A stretch of 6,566 nucleotides of DNA from Gammaproteobacteria bacterium (lineage in GTDB: Bacteria; Pseudomonadota; Gammaproteobacteria; Immundisolibacterales; Immundisolibacteraceae): assembly GCA_003645395.1 (NCBI GenBank), contig QNFC01000100.1, positions 1 through 6,566 of the forward strand, given 5' to 3'. The translations under genes and the position numbers were made by a program. The first letter of the stretch is position 1, and every line of letters begins with the position of its first letter. Shown here one piece after another: positions 6,562 to 6,566 of this stretch. The notes below the pieces were generated by a model. That model saw only the letters and a list, made by a program, of their open reading frames with translations. It had not been told where the DNA came from and ran no database searches.

Positions 6562-6566
6562 TAGCG

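Noticed and set aside
1..6566. CRISPR arrays, insertion sequences, tRNA/rRNA genes, attachment sites or toxin-antitoxin modules
   Set aside because: No spaced direct repeats, transposase motifs, terminal inverted repeats or RNA-gene signatures were seen; nearly all bases are in conserved flagellar genes.

Overview
This window is a housekeeping flagellar segment from a polarly flagellated gammaproteobacterium. All genes are on the + strand. The order is flhB (5' end cut off by the window edge), flhA, flhF, fleN/flhG, fliA, then a small unrecognised ORF and a DUF2802-type membrane protein. The flhB-flhA-flhF-fleN-fliA order is typical of Pseudomonas, Vibrio, Shewanella and marine relatives such as Cellvibrio-like lineages. 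Protein similarity, recalled rather than searched, points the same way; the genus cannot be read from this window.

Layout: 2-841 encodes the C-terminal two thirds or more of FlhB and 838-2895 encodes FlhA; both belong to the flagellar type III export gate. The SRP-type GTPase FlhF (2905-4173) and the MinD-like ATPase FleN/FlhG (4163-5032) set flagellar position and number. The sigma-28 factor FliA (5029-5766) switches on late flagellar genes. The genes are packed with 4-nt ATGA overlaps (flhB/flhA and fleN/fliA), an 11-nt overlap (flhF/fleN) and a 9-nt gap (flhA/flhF), so co-transcription and translational coupling are likely. A 111-nt intergenic stretch with a perfect 9-bp inverted repeat follows fliA. 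After it come a 66-codon ORF for a disordered, acidic-tailed protein (5878-6078) and a 146-aa protein with a membrane helix, a coiled coil and a DUF2802 C-terminus (6121-6561).

I found no new mobile, defence or CRISPR-like system. The points worth a second look are small departures inside a familiar locus. FlhB has NPEH where the autocleavage motif is usually NPTH. FlhF has THLD where the GTPase G4 motif is usually TKLD. FleN has a degenerate version of the FlhF-activating DQAxxLR helix. The chemotaxis block (cheY-cheZ-cheA-cheB to cheW) usually found between fliA and the DUF2802 gene is absent; only the small ORF and a hairpin lie there.
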